In this document: positions 53,846 through 64,000 of the stretch, one piece after another
Numbering within the stretch: position 1 is the first letter of the stretch
Layout of the letters: each line of letters opens with the position of its first letter
From: Saccharina japonica
Lineage: Eukaryota > Sar > Phaeophyceae > Laminariales > Laminariaceae
NCBI GenBank assembly: GCA_008828725.1
Contig: MEHQ01001472.1
Span: 189,125-253,124 of the forward strand
Length of the DNA: 64,000 nt
Reading direction: 5' to 3'
Notes under the pieces: generated by a model
Databases searched by the model: none
The model's input: only the letters and a program-made list of their open reading frames with translations
Told to the model about the DNA's origin: nothing
Position numbers and translations under genes: made by a program

Positions 53846-54639
53846 TAGACGTATTTACGACCAGGGAGGGATAAATGAAGCACGGCAACGTCAGCCGTCA
53901 TCGTAAAGCCATTTTATTTTTTCTTTGTTTATTTCCCCCCCGATCGCCCGCAGTAAAAAGCATCTCCGGATCGTATATAAGTAAGCAGTAAAAACACAAC
54001 TAACTCCCCTGGACGTGAAAAATCCAGGGTCAACTTGTGGAACACTTTTTTCTTCGCTCCCTCCCCCCCCCCCCCCCATTACTGCCCTGGTACACTAAAT
54101 AGTAGCGAGAAAACGATCGCTATCTTAGGAGATAGATGGTGCCCCTGACAGGCGGCAAAACAGGAAGGGGATAGGATTTTGAAAAAACAAACGTTGTAAT
54201 ATATGGAAACAACGTGATGAGCGCCCAATTGTTTGGAGGTGTCACGGAGTAGGAACGATGCTCCGTCTCGAAAGAGATGTTGTGGTCAATGGTCAAATGA
54301 CTAAGGCAGGCAACAAATGAGTACGCCCCCCCCCCGCCTTCTTTTTTTGTTGGCGCATGTATACGGTTCCTTCACACCTCGGGCAGATAGATCATCGACA
54401 GATCATCGACAGATCGTCAACAGATCATCGAACATATCACTTCGTGATCTACATCTTTCAGGGAAGATGGGTTCCTGATCTGCATGTATGGTCTGTTAAA
54501 AAGCTCGTGATATTGCTGGGCGGGAGCCTATATAATCGGCATGCTCTAGGATAGGATGTGTTTCCTGGGTTGAACGTGTACTGTTTATATGCAGATCCTG
54601 TACAGCACCCTTAGAACATAAGGTTAGGATCTAGGTGGT

Positions 54640-54915
54640 CAAGATAATCTAGATGTTTTAGATGATCTAGATCACGACGATCTACAGTAGATCAAGACGA
54701 TCTAGATCAAGACGATCTAGTTCAAGACGATCTAGATAAGACGATCTACTGTAGATTAAAACGATCTATGTTACGACGATCTAGATCAAGACGATCTAGA
54801 TCAAGATGATCTAGATCAAGATGATCTAGACCAAGACCATGAGATGATCTAGATCAAGATGATCTATCTACAGATCAAAATGGTCTAGATCAAGATGATT
54901 TATAGATGATCTAGG
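54640..54915. repeat. ~16-bp minisatellite GATCTAGATCAAGAC
   Basis: About 16 copies of AAGA(C/T)GATCTAGATC with variants. Each unit contains the palindrome GATCTAGATC. Confidence 0.92.
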
Positions 54916-54919
54916 TGGT

Positions 54920-56900
54920 AGTCTGCCCGCTGTGTGGGTTCATTCATTCAGCCTTCCCCACCTTTTCTCGTCGATGTTTCTCGTCTTTTGTTTTGCCAAC
55001 TCGCGCTCTTTCGTGTACACTTTTGGAGACGGAAAATAGGGCTTGCCGTCGAAAACAACAAAGCGCCTTGTCTATGTACCTGGTACGTGATAAACATTAC
55101 CACCAGCCGAGACAACCCAGCGAGGCAACAGGCATCCTTATATATATCTGTTGTTCAGACTATGTACTGCAGAGTCGAGCAACCCCTCTTTTTAAATAAA
55201 AAACGCATATTTTACCATCACTGCACTTCTTCCAGCTCAACTTGAGTACGGTTTTCGGGGGTGGAAGGGGATGGTGCGGGGTTAGTGCCCTAAAGGCGTT
55301 TTGAACCGAATAGCGAGCGGAGGGGGGGGAGGGAGGCAGAGGGAAAGGGGGAGGGAGGGAGGAAGTTTGCTACGCCGTTCAGCCTTTCCTCCGATTATCG
55401 ATGTATAATTGATGATAGACGTTTGGTATTTTGGCGATCGAAGGCCAAGCGGCGGCAGCAGACCGATAGACCCGCCCGGCCTCAGAGCAGGATCTCACCA
55501 GCAAGACTACCGCCCGTACTTCGGTTTTGGTGTACCGACAAGATAGTCTACTGCAGTATATACAGCCTGCACCAAGCCGAATGCTGACTTCTCTTGTCAC
55601 TACGTACAGCAGTTGTCCTATATACACACATACGAAGTATGTATATATATATATCTATATACATATACTAGTATATGTACCAGGTATATAGCGTGCTATA
55701 CATGTGCAGCAATATGGTGTAACATGTACCCTCTGGTACATGATATCGGTAAAAACTGAGGACAGTCGTATAAACATGATATGCTATGAATAGTATAATG
55801 TTTAACGTTTGCTATGTTTTTTTGCACCAGGTATGTATGCTTTAAGGTGCATAAACGGCTTGTACATATTGGCCTACAGTAGAACCTGTCATTTGTTGTA
55901 GTCAAAGGTGTCTTACACGGAATGTTATATCATACTTTATGGCGATGGTACCACTTTGATGACCTGTACACCATTACCTCTACATGGACGGTACAAATCA
56001 ACGGTCGACACCTTGATGCACATTCAACCCGCCCGGTGGAGGGTCTATAACATGTGATGCCAACGGTACTCACTCGTATAACTACACTCGTACTGCAGAA
56101 CAGAGTTGTGGTTCTTATGGTATACGAGGTACCTGGTAATATGTTGCCGATGTTTCGAAGTTCCTTGGATTCTCGAAGTTTTTTACGTACGCTTCGCTCT
56201 CTATTAACTTAGGCCTCGTGTTAATTAACGTGATACCTAACAAACAAAATCATAACTGAATTCAAAGTCGTGAACAAAAACCTACGTGTGGGTCCGAGGT
56301 ATTACATTAAAGAAATATCGTTATTGGGTAAAAATCGTGCTTGAATTCAAATTTGTGAAAAACAATAATACGATTACGTAATGCTTTGGGTCGACCCCCT
56401 TTATACCAGGGACCTGCGTATTGTGCCCTGAAAACCTAAACACGTAAACTATATATACTATACTTCGTATCTATCTTAGGGTCAATGGACACCCCCTCGC
56501 CGCCAACAAGGCAAGCGAAGACACGCGCCCTCCCCGACTGGCGGCTTATTGAGTTTTCTGCCGGCATCGGCAAGAAAGAAGCCTATCGCTTTCGAAATAT
56601 GTTGGGACGGGGCTGACGCAGCCCTAAAGCTCCACGCGGGGAGCAGCAGCGACGGCAATGCACGCATGCATGCACATGTCGAAGTTCGCAGCGAAGTCAA
56701 GTCGTGATGTGGTGTGGGGTACATACTCGCGTGTCTTTGGAGGTGCAGCGCGACGACGAGGAGGAGAACGAAAAACTGGGTTTGCAGCGACCTTAAGCTT
56801 TTTCTTTCTTTTTTTGTTCACCCTTTTTTAACTGCGATTCCGTTTATGGGGACAGAACTCTTGGAATTTGGTAAAAGATTCATGCCTCTGAACAGCAGTG
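54920..56900. other. No convincing gene
   Basis: Short open frames at 54915-55245 and 56482-56724 lack recognisable domains. AT-rich palindromic TATATA stretches lie near 55640. Confidence 0.35.
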
Positions 56901-56935
56901 CAGTGCGAAAAGGCGGACGGTCTAGGCTGTGCTCA

Positions 56936-57205
56936 TCAACCCACCCAGAACGGAAAAAAAAACGTATCCCGCACTAATTCCAAGTAGTTTGTCCACAAAT
57001 ACGTGGGACCAGTTCTTAACCCATTCAGAACTGAAAAATAAAGTCCCACACTATTTCCAAGTAGTTTGTCCCCATATTCGCGGGACCAGTTCTTGAGGGG
57101 TTAAGGGGTTAACCCTTATAGGACTGGAGTCCCGTTTTGGGGACAAATTACTTGGAATTAGAGTGCTTTGTCCCCAAAACGGGACTGCAGTCCTAAATGG
57201 GTTAA
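56936..57205. mobile_element. Three family-B MITEs in a row
   Basis: About 56936-57019 and 57016-57104 share the TTAA between them. 57109-57205 is the palindromic variant (GACTGGAGTCCCGTTTTGGGG and its inverse). Tandem TTAA insertion or local copying. Confidence 0.8.
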
Positions 57206-57209
57206 GGGC

Positions 57210-58560
57210 CTTCGGATGGTCGCGCTGCGGCTTTCCAGCGGTGGCTTGTCGCCTCTCTCAATGGTGGCTTATCGCCTTCTGAAGCAGCCGTCGACACCGC
57301 ACAGATGTATGTGCGTGGTCTGCTTCCGTTACGTGTAGCATGCCACGTCCAGGTCGGGGGGGGGGCAAACTCCCCCAAGTTCAATTCGGTTTTCTCCAAA
57401 ACTAGCATTTATTTTTGCTTGTTTATGTCAAATTCGATTAAATAATCGAATTTCCCGACCTGTTTTGTCAGAAATCGGTTATTATGTAAACGAATGTTCC
57501 CTCATCCCGAAATGGGAATGCCTTCTGGGTGATTTCGTTTTTCGACCTTTCACAATCGAATTCAGTCCGATGGTATATACCTGGTATGTATATATGTATA
57601 ATACGATATACCTGATGCCTGATACCCTGGTACTAGTATATTTTTTGTGTTTCTCTTCGAAACGGGCCCTAATACCGGTAGGTATAAAGTCGGTAAAAAG
57701 CAAAAACTCGACTCGATACTCGGCACACACTCCACCGGCCAGATCGAGGGTCGATCTCGCCTGATGCAAACGGTACGCATTCGTACACTGGTTATTTGCA
57801 GAACACATACCATACATATAATACGTACTGTTGTTCTTGTGATATGGTCGATTTTCCCGAACTTATCTAGGGTTTTTCTACATAGGTTTTGCATCATGTA
57901 CGATGGTTTTCTGCTGCGTATGTAAACTATTACCGGTACATATATACTCGGTAAAACAAATAGTTACCAAAAAAACGACTCGACATTCGACACACACTCA
58001 CATGCAACCCGCCCCCGCCCGATCGAGGGTTGGTCTGACGATGCCAACGGTACTCACGCCTCACGCGCACAAATACACGCGCACAAATATATACTACGGT
58101 AGTATATATTGCCGAACTAATGTGTGTTAGTGGTATTATGTCGATTATTCCCTGGCACGTTCCCTGGAGTGTTCCCGAGCTTTTCCATGTTTTCTGATGT
58201 CTGCTTCACCGCGCTCCCCCCCCCCCCCCCCCCTCTGGGCAGCGGCCTTCCACGTCAGTCATTGGTCGTCTGGGGCGAAAACTTGGTCGAGAGGTGTTGA
58301 TGTCGACCCCTATTCACACACCGGATATTATATGAAAATGTGTACATATTTTGCCCACCCTAACCCTCGCCCTGCTCCCGCTTGGTACCCTGGACACGCG
58401 CTACGATAGAAGCACGTATATACGAGTAGCACTTTTTTTGCCTTCTGAGGCAAATACTAATAGGACCTACCCAATAAGGCACATACCTCATAAGGCACGC
58501 CTCCTTTATCGTTGGAACTCCCATTCATGTCTTGAAAATGTATTGGGTGTAAACCTATAT
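57210..58560. other. No gene seen
   Basis: A sequence near 57700-57780 (CGACTCGATACTCGGCACACAC) recurs at 57970-58050 with drift, a tandem ~270-bp duplication. Confidence 0.45.
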
Positions 58561-58776
58561 ATAAAATTAAAAAACAACAGCGGTGAGATCGAGGATTTCG
58601 TATAGTATCATAGCATATGTTGCCCGATCCCAGCACCCAAAGCAAATAACGCCTCCATGTTTCATTGGTATTATGCTTGCCATCCGACTATTCGATGTGT
58701 ACCTAGCACGAGCTTCATCGTGGATCACTCATAAGCATTCCCGAGAGAACTAAACTACGCAGGAAACAAAAGTTCC

Positions 58777-59086
58777 CAGTACTGGACGAAGCATGATAGT
58801 AGATCTTCCTAAGGTAGCTGTTTAGGCACTCTGATTGGCTAAGGGTATGTCTTACGCGGCTCAATCAACTTGGAGTCTTTCCCAGCCACAGCATCCCGAG
58901 TCACCCTAGATAAGAGTCTTTCCAAGCTCAGTATCCACGCCGGCCGAGTCAACCCAGAGTCGTACCAAGCACAGTATCCCAGCACTGACCACCGGCATCG
59001 GGTTAGGGTTCGGGTCGGAGGGTCGGCTTCAGGCGCCAAGCACAAAACCCCAGTAAATATCTACTATCTAGGTTCGTCCATCCCTC
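58777..59086. mobile_element. hAT-type MITE (family G), TSD AAAGTTCC
   Basis: 310 bp, opposite orientation, CAGTACTGGACGAAGC to GTCCATCCCTC. The perfect duplication AAAGTTCC lies at 58769-58776 and 59087-59094. Confidence 0.93.
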
Positions 59087-59148
59087 AAAGTTCCAGCACT
59101 CATCGCTCATGACGTGCACTCTTCGAGCCCCATGCTTTTTTTCTTGTT

Positions 59149-59339
59149 GAGGGGTGGACAAAGGGTGATGGTGGATCTTTAAAATGGGGGTTTTTGTCTT
59201 GGTAGTAGTAGTGTTGACCCTCAGATCGAACCCTAACCCTAACCCGAACCCTATGCCAGTGGTCAGTGCTTGCTTGGCCAATCAGAGTGCCTAATTAGCT
59301 ACCTTAGGAAGATCCACTAACAGTGTTTGTCCACTACTG
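59149..59339. mobile_element. hAT-type MITE, short subfamily, TSD TTCTTGTT
   Basis: 191 bp, GAGGGGTGGACAAAG to TTTGTCCACTACTG. The perfect duplication TTCTTGTT lies at 59141-59148 and 59340-59347. It is only 62 bp from the previous copy. Confidence 0.93.
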
Positions 59340-59742
59340 TTCTTGTTTGTTGGTTTGTTGGTTCGTTGGTTTGTTCTCGTAATAGTTCTACTGCCTGTGG
59401 TCCCCATCACGCCTGCCCACCGCAGTCGACAGGGTTTCGTTTTTGTGCGGACAGCAGCATTATACGAAGAACTTCCACACCTTGGCGCGAAGAAATTTGA
59501 TTATTGAGAAGAAAGCAAGAATGGAAAATCGGTCTCTCTAAATCAATTCCATACAGCAGTAGTAGTAGTACTGGTACGATACCAACCCTGGATGAAAACA
59601 TAGGGAAGGAACGTTTAGTCTTGGTGTTGGTGAATCAACGTACCTTATTTTTCCGTCCAGAGTATATAGAATAATAATCTCTGCTGGGACTGCGGCCCCC
59701 GCGATTCAAAGTTCAGATCACGAGCCGCCACTTTGAAAGAGT

Positions 59743-59809
59743 TTTACCCACTTATTTGGGGACAAACTACTTGGAATTAGTGTGGGATAATGCTTCCTGA
59801 ATGGGTTAA
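59743..59809. mobile_element. Truncated family-B MITE
   Basis: Right part only: ACTACTTGGAATTAGTGTGG then GAATGGGTTAA. The left end is eroded. Confidence 0.65.
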
Positions 59810-59891
59810 GGCGGAACCCTTTTGGGAGTTCAGAGGAAAAAAATGACGGTAAAAAGTGACGCCTACGTAAGTACAGCATCAGCATTTTGTT

Positions 59892-59979
59892 TTAACCCCT
59901 TAAGAACTGGTCCCGCGAATTTGGTGACAAACTACTTGGAATTAGTGTGGGACATTTTTTTCAGTTCTGAATGGGTTAA
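59892..59979. mobile_element. TTAA-bounded MITE (family B)
   Basis: 88 bp, the inverted orientation of the same consensus (TTAACCCCTTAAGAACTGG to CAGTTCTGAATGGGTTAA). Confidence 0.8.
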
Positions 59980-59989
59980 AGCCTTATTT

Positions 59990-60260
59990 TTTATTTTGCA
60001 TCCCATTTAGTATCTTCGCCCTTCCTTGCGCTCTCCTTGCTAGAAGTAACTCATATGCCGGGGCCACACACGTAGGCGCTTCTCCCTCCTCCTCCTCTTC
60101 TTCCTCCTCCTCCTCCTCCTCCTCCTCCTCCTCCTCCTCCTCCTCCTCCTCCTCCTCCTCCTCCTCCCCCACTACGGTTCGTGCCTTGATTTGTTTTTAT
60201 CGCGAGAAGACTTCTTTTCATCAGCCCTTGCTTTCTCTCGTCGACTCGCATCGACAAAAA
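59990..60260 (-). mobile_element. SINE (family E) with expanded TCC run
   Basis: SINE body whose GGAGGGAGGAG segment has expanded to about 28 TCC triplets (60087-60172). Confidence 0.78.
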
Positions 60261-60378
60261 CTGCCACTGCGTGACTTGGAGGGGTGGTACCGATGGTGTC
60301 CGAGGCGCAACGCATGGGGCCGTACGTCACTAGAGTGGCATGTTCCTATACCCCTACTGCTGGCCCCTCACGCTGCTA

Positions 60379-60760
60379 TTACGGGCGACCATAGTAAATA
60401 GGACCTGCGGTACATACAAAAACCTACTTATTTACCTATTTTTACCAACAAAATTTGGCCTTACTGACTATGACGGGGGAACCATACAAATACCTACTTA
60501 TTTACCTATTTTAACTAACAATATTTGGTCCTAGTTAGGGCCCATATTAACGAGTACCAGTATAAAATAAATTCAATTTGGAAAAATAAAAATAAAATTC
60601 GCTTTTCATTGGTCAACACACGCACCAGCACCCCCCAAGATCCTAATCTTTGGTGCTGGTGCGCGTGTTGACCAATGAAAAGCGGGTTTGATTTTTTTTT
60701 TTTCCAAATTGATTTGTTTTTTTCTTCGTTAAAACGGGCCCTTACTATGGCCCCCCGTAA
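60379..60760. mobile_element. Two family-C MITEs, second one split
   Basis: A copy at 60379-60472 runs into a second (about 60473-60760) whose right side is interrupted by the 204-bp TTA-flanked element. Confidence 0.7.
60538..60741. mobile_element. Fold-back GGGCCC element, 204 bp, TSD TTA
   Basis: Ends GGGCCCATATTAACGA and TTAAAACGGGCCC, with TTA at 60535-60537 and 60742-60744. Internal arms 60600-60630 and 60654-60684 (CGCTTTTCATTGGTCAACAC and onward) are inverted copies with one mismatch, so almost the whole element forms a hairpin. Confidence 0.88.
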
Positions 60761-60761
60761 T

Positions 60762-61590
60762 AGGTATAGTAGCAGACGGTTGGTAACACCAACATTAAAG
60801 CATGATATTCGTTCAGTAGAAATAATAACTAGATTTCTCAAGAAGAATAAGGCAAAATCTAATATTTTGTCGATTTTTCGCGATTTCGGAACCGGTGATG
60901 GACGATTCAGAGACCGTAGGTCATCACAGAAGTGATCGCATGGGGCGGGCAGGCGGCTCTTGCGCAAAACTAAAAATAACGCTATTATTGTCAGCATTCG
61001 AGGAGATAGGTCTATTAGCATGGGTTCGGTGGCTATCCCCTATATCCCTTATATACCCCCGTAAGGTCCCTTATATACCCCCTTATAGCACTTTAAAGGG
61101 GCCCCACAAGGGGTTAGGGCCGCGTCTGCCTTCTTGGAGTTTAACTCCAAGCACCTCTATCTCTCTCTGTGTTCTTCACTTTCGACATCCCTCTGGCACA
61201 TCTCGTGTCCGGGCTGCACAAACAGTATCAGGACACATCACGCACTGCTACTCGTACTGCTGCCTGCATTATACGAGTTATGCACATAGTCGAGAGTACA
61301 CGAAAACAAAACCCCAACAACCTCGCACCAGGTATATACCACTCCTTCCCTTCCTTCCCGAGAGAGCCAAATCGCAACGAATCGTGACATTTATGGACCA
61401 ATTTTGAGAACTACTGTATATTTTTTTATGAATTATGTTTACTGGTGTTAGTATAGGGGACCCCCTCCCGCTTTGGTACTCAGAGAAAAAAAATGTTGCG
61501 CAAGTGTTGCGTGTCGTTTTTTTTCGAGTGCTCCTGGAGTAACGTCGTACGAAGTCGTTGTTTTTTCAATACACGTATATAGATAATCAG
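60762..61590. other. No gene seen
   Basis: Contains the hairpin CTTGGAGTTTAACTCCAAG at 61133-61151 and two CCCTTATATACCCCC repeats (61045-61085). Confidence 0.4.
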
Positions 61591-61748
61591 ACACTTTTGC
61601 TGTGAGATCGATACTTTCGTCGAATCTCGTTTTTTTTTTTCTTTTCTTTTCTGGAGGGCTGGAGACTGGAGACCATTTTTTTGTTTCAGTTATGTTCGTC
61701 AATAGTCTATAAACAAGTGTTTCACATCAAGTGAATTTGTACCAGAGG

Positions 61749-62671
61749 CAGTAATGTGAACCGAAAATGAAAATGGACTCGGTCGGTTTTGCGGTTTCTC
61801 ACCGAAAAGTCGGTCGGTTTCGGTCGGTTTTTTATTTTGAACCGAAAAAAAACGAAACCGAAACCGAACATTTTCGGTCGGTTCTTCGGTCGGTTTCCCG
61901 ACTAAACTAGCCAATTGGTCCACATTTCGAAGGTTTCGGCGCGCATGTGTTGGCATAATGTGACGAGATGATATCGTGGTGTGGTGTCAAGTGGCCTTCC
62001 TGCAGTACCTGCGTCTGCTGCGCCACAGACGGTACAGGCCGTCGGTACGCATATTTATAATCTGCAGCCGACAATAGCTACATACAGGTACATGTAACAG
62101 CAGTTGCTACGTACAATAAAAAACGGTACGAGGTAGGATAGTATTATACGAGGGCACTGCTGATGTGTACCTGGTAGTCTAGATACCATGTATGATGTAA
62201 TGATAGATGATACAGTAGATACATCTTGCAGCGTACAGCTAACACCATCAACAACGCTAGATTGCTGAAGGGGGGGCTGTAAGTACCCGCCTCTGCCTCC
62301 GGCTCAAGGTCAGAGTCAGCACTGCCGCCTGAACCGGAGATGATTATCCTTCGCAGTCTCGCGACGCACTGCTGTACCGCTGTACCCTGTGCCTTGTGCG
62401 GCTGTTGTTGTCGCTGCTGGTGCGGGCTGTGTGCTATGTGCCGTGTGCTGTGTGTCCATGTCTATTCATAACGGGGTTTCCATGTAGATATGTAGGCGTT
62501 ATTGATTTTCGGGACAGGAAAAAAACCGACCGAAAAAAACCGAGTCGGTTTTCCGGTTTCGTTTTTTTTCGGCAACCGAAAAACCGAAAAATAAAAGTCG
62601 GTTTTCGGTTTGGAAAAACCGAAATAAACCGACCGAAAAAAACGACTTTCGGTTGTTGGTTCGCATCACTG
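61749..62671. mobile_element. hAT-like element, 923 bp, TSD ACCAGAGG
   Basis: Ends CAGTAATGTGAACCGAAA and the inverse of TTGGTTCGCATCACTG. The perfect duplication ACCAGAGG lies at 61741-61748 and 62672-62679. Subterminal regions (61755-61905 and 62520-62660) are packed with CGGTTT/AAACCG in both directions. The middle (61910-62500) shows no transposase-like frame. Confidence 0.9.
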
Positions 62672-63054
62672 ACCAGAGGTCAGGATTCAAAATGCCAATA
62701 AATGAGAATTTGTACGTATATTCCCGTGGCGCCGCAGTTCCCCCGCGTTGGTTTTGAGTCTGTTAATACCAAAGTAGCAGGCATTTTGTATACCTCGAAG
62801 TGTAAGAAATACGAATACTGTCCACTCTTAATAGGCATAAAAGTTTTTCGCCGGAAACTGCTACTCTTACGGGGGAACTTTGTAATTCGGAGGTAATCAG
62901 GACCAAACGTACAGCCTGTTTTTGTGACCGCAGGCAGGATTTCAGGGGAAGGAGCTAAATAATGTAAAAACATCGTCATCATGATCGTCATGCTTTTTAA
63001 TAGTGAGAATACTGGATAATATATTGTATGCTTTTGTGTATTATAAGAACATAA

Positions 63055-63660
63055 AATATTCAACAGCTGTGAGCAAGGATTTCGTCAAAACTCATCTTTG
63101 CGTAGCTGAGTGTAATACTTCGATCGCGCGTACTTACGGATTTTATATGTCCTCATGCAGGATGTACATCCCGTATGAGGGGGACACAATCTGAGGCTGT
63201 AGAATTCAGGAAGTATGTGTCTATTTCTATGTTTTTGTGTATGTCGTGGGTCCTGATTTTACTACTTTTATGGTCCCCCGTAATTGTAGTCTTACCGTAC
63301 CTTCTATCGTACGAAGTATATGGAGAAAATTGGAAAAACCGACAGCTTTAAGATCGAGGATTTCGTCGAACCCCATCTTACATCTTGAAAAAATTATAAA
63401 AAACGACAGCTGTGAGATCGAGGATTTCATCGAAACTCATCTTTGCTAGCTGCGTGGGATACTACGGTTGCTCGAACTACGGGGTTTGAGGGGAACAAAA
63501 TCTGACAGCTGTGGAACTCAAGGGAGGTCACATATATACGGTGTACTCCCTGAATGTGTTGCAGTAGATCGGTAGAGATCCAGCCGAGGCCTGATGCTCG
63601 GGTTCGTGCGGCTCACTTGATGCACATGCGGTGGGTGCAGTTCGTGCATGCACCCTCATG
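63055..63660 (+). repeat. Family-F cluster with long copy
   Basis: Short copies at 63060-63180 and 63335-63385, then the long copy 63395-63660, matching 32080-32370 with scattered differences. Further short copies: 30160-30245, 37240-37320 and 45395-45480 (minus), and 45105-45205, 50805-50905, 52945-53025, 58560-58605 and 61590-61640 (plus). Confidence 0.8.
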
Positions 63661-64000
63661 AGAACTGCTGCTCTTATTATTTTACGACGAAATGACATAT
63701 TTCATATGTACTATAAACTGGTTCACGCCTGTATTTGATATATATGGGTTAGGGTTAGGGTTAGCGTTAGCACGGGTCGTTACCTTATTTGAGCCCTTCA
63801 CGAACCGTTACCCACGCCTTTTGGGGGACAATTTACTATAGCCCTACGGGGAATTATTACTTGATATGGCATTTGTTTTGCGGTGGCAAAAGGAGTTGAG
63901 GGTTTATGAGTGTGATTCGACCGAATGTGTGGGTGTGCGTTGCTTTCTTTTGAAGAGTTGGTGTATTTTGGTTCACCTGATTTTCTGCTTAACCCTTTTA
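63661..64000. other. Short telomere-like run
   Basis: About three TTAGGG units at 63747-63766, outside any MITE. Otherwise nothing recognised. Confidence 0.6.

Overview
This is a eukaryotic nuclear window dominated by non-coding DNA and small mobile elements. I resolved one complete host gene: an 11-exon major facilitator superfamily (MFS) transporter on the minus strand (22702 down to 5238; 1533 coding bases, 510 residues). All ten introns keep the reading frame. The joined protein has 12 predicted membrane helices and strongly resembles a transporter family I know mainly from bacteria. A second gene probably starts head-to-head with it on the plus strand at 23860, but only its first exon is convincing. 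The organism is not identified by the sequence. Many long introns, polyglutamine and poly-acidic coding runs, and a dense load of tRNA-derived SINEs and MITEs suit a large-genome alga such as a stramenopile (brown-alga-like), but that is only a guess.

Layout. 1-5237: intergenic repeats, including decayed tandem units and a 350-bp tandem array abutting the transporter's 3' end. 5238-22702: the transporter, whose introns hold many poly-C-tailed short elements and an almost 8-kb first intron with an internal 0.8-kb duplication. 22703-23859: shared upstream region. 23860-24207: first exon of the plus-strand gene. 24208-64000: no further convincing gene. This part is a mosaic of hAT-type MITEs with perfect 8-bp target duplications, TTAA-bounded (piggyBac-like) MITEs, TA-bounded MITEs, TTA-bounded elements nested in those MITEs, SINEs, minisatellites and an ~80-bp satellite block.

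The best-supported mobile-element results come from target-site duplications read directly. Five copies of one hAT MITE family (carrying internal telomere-like AACCCTAACCC) have perfect 8-bp duplications, one of them inside a satellite unit. A 923-bp hAT-like element has the duplication ACCAGAGG. A 300-bp one has 7 of 8 matching. No transposase, LTR retroelement, CRISPR array, rRNA or intact tRNA gene was found. Two runs of N (11534-11541 and 46421-46663) lie beside long G/C homopolymers.
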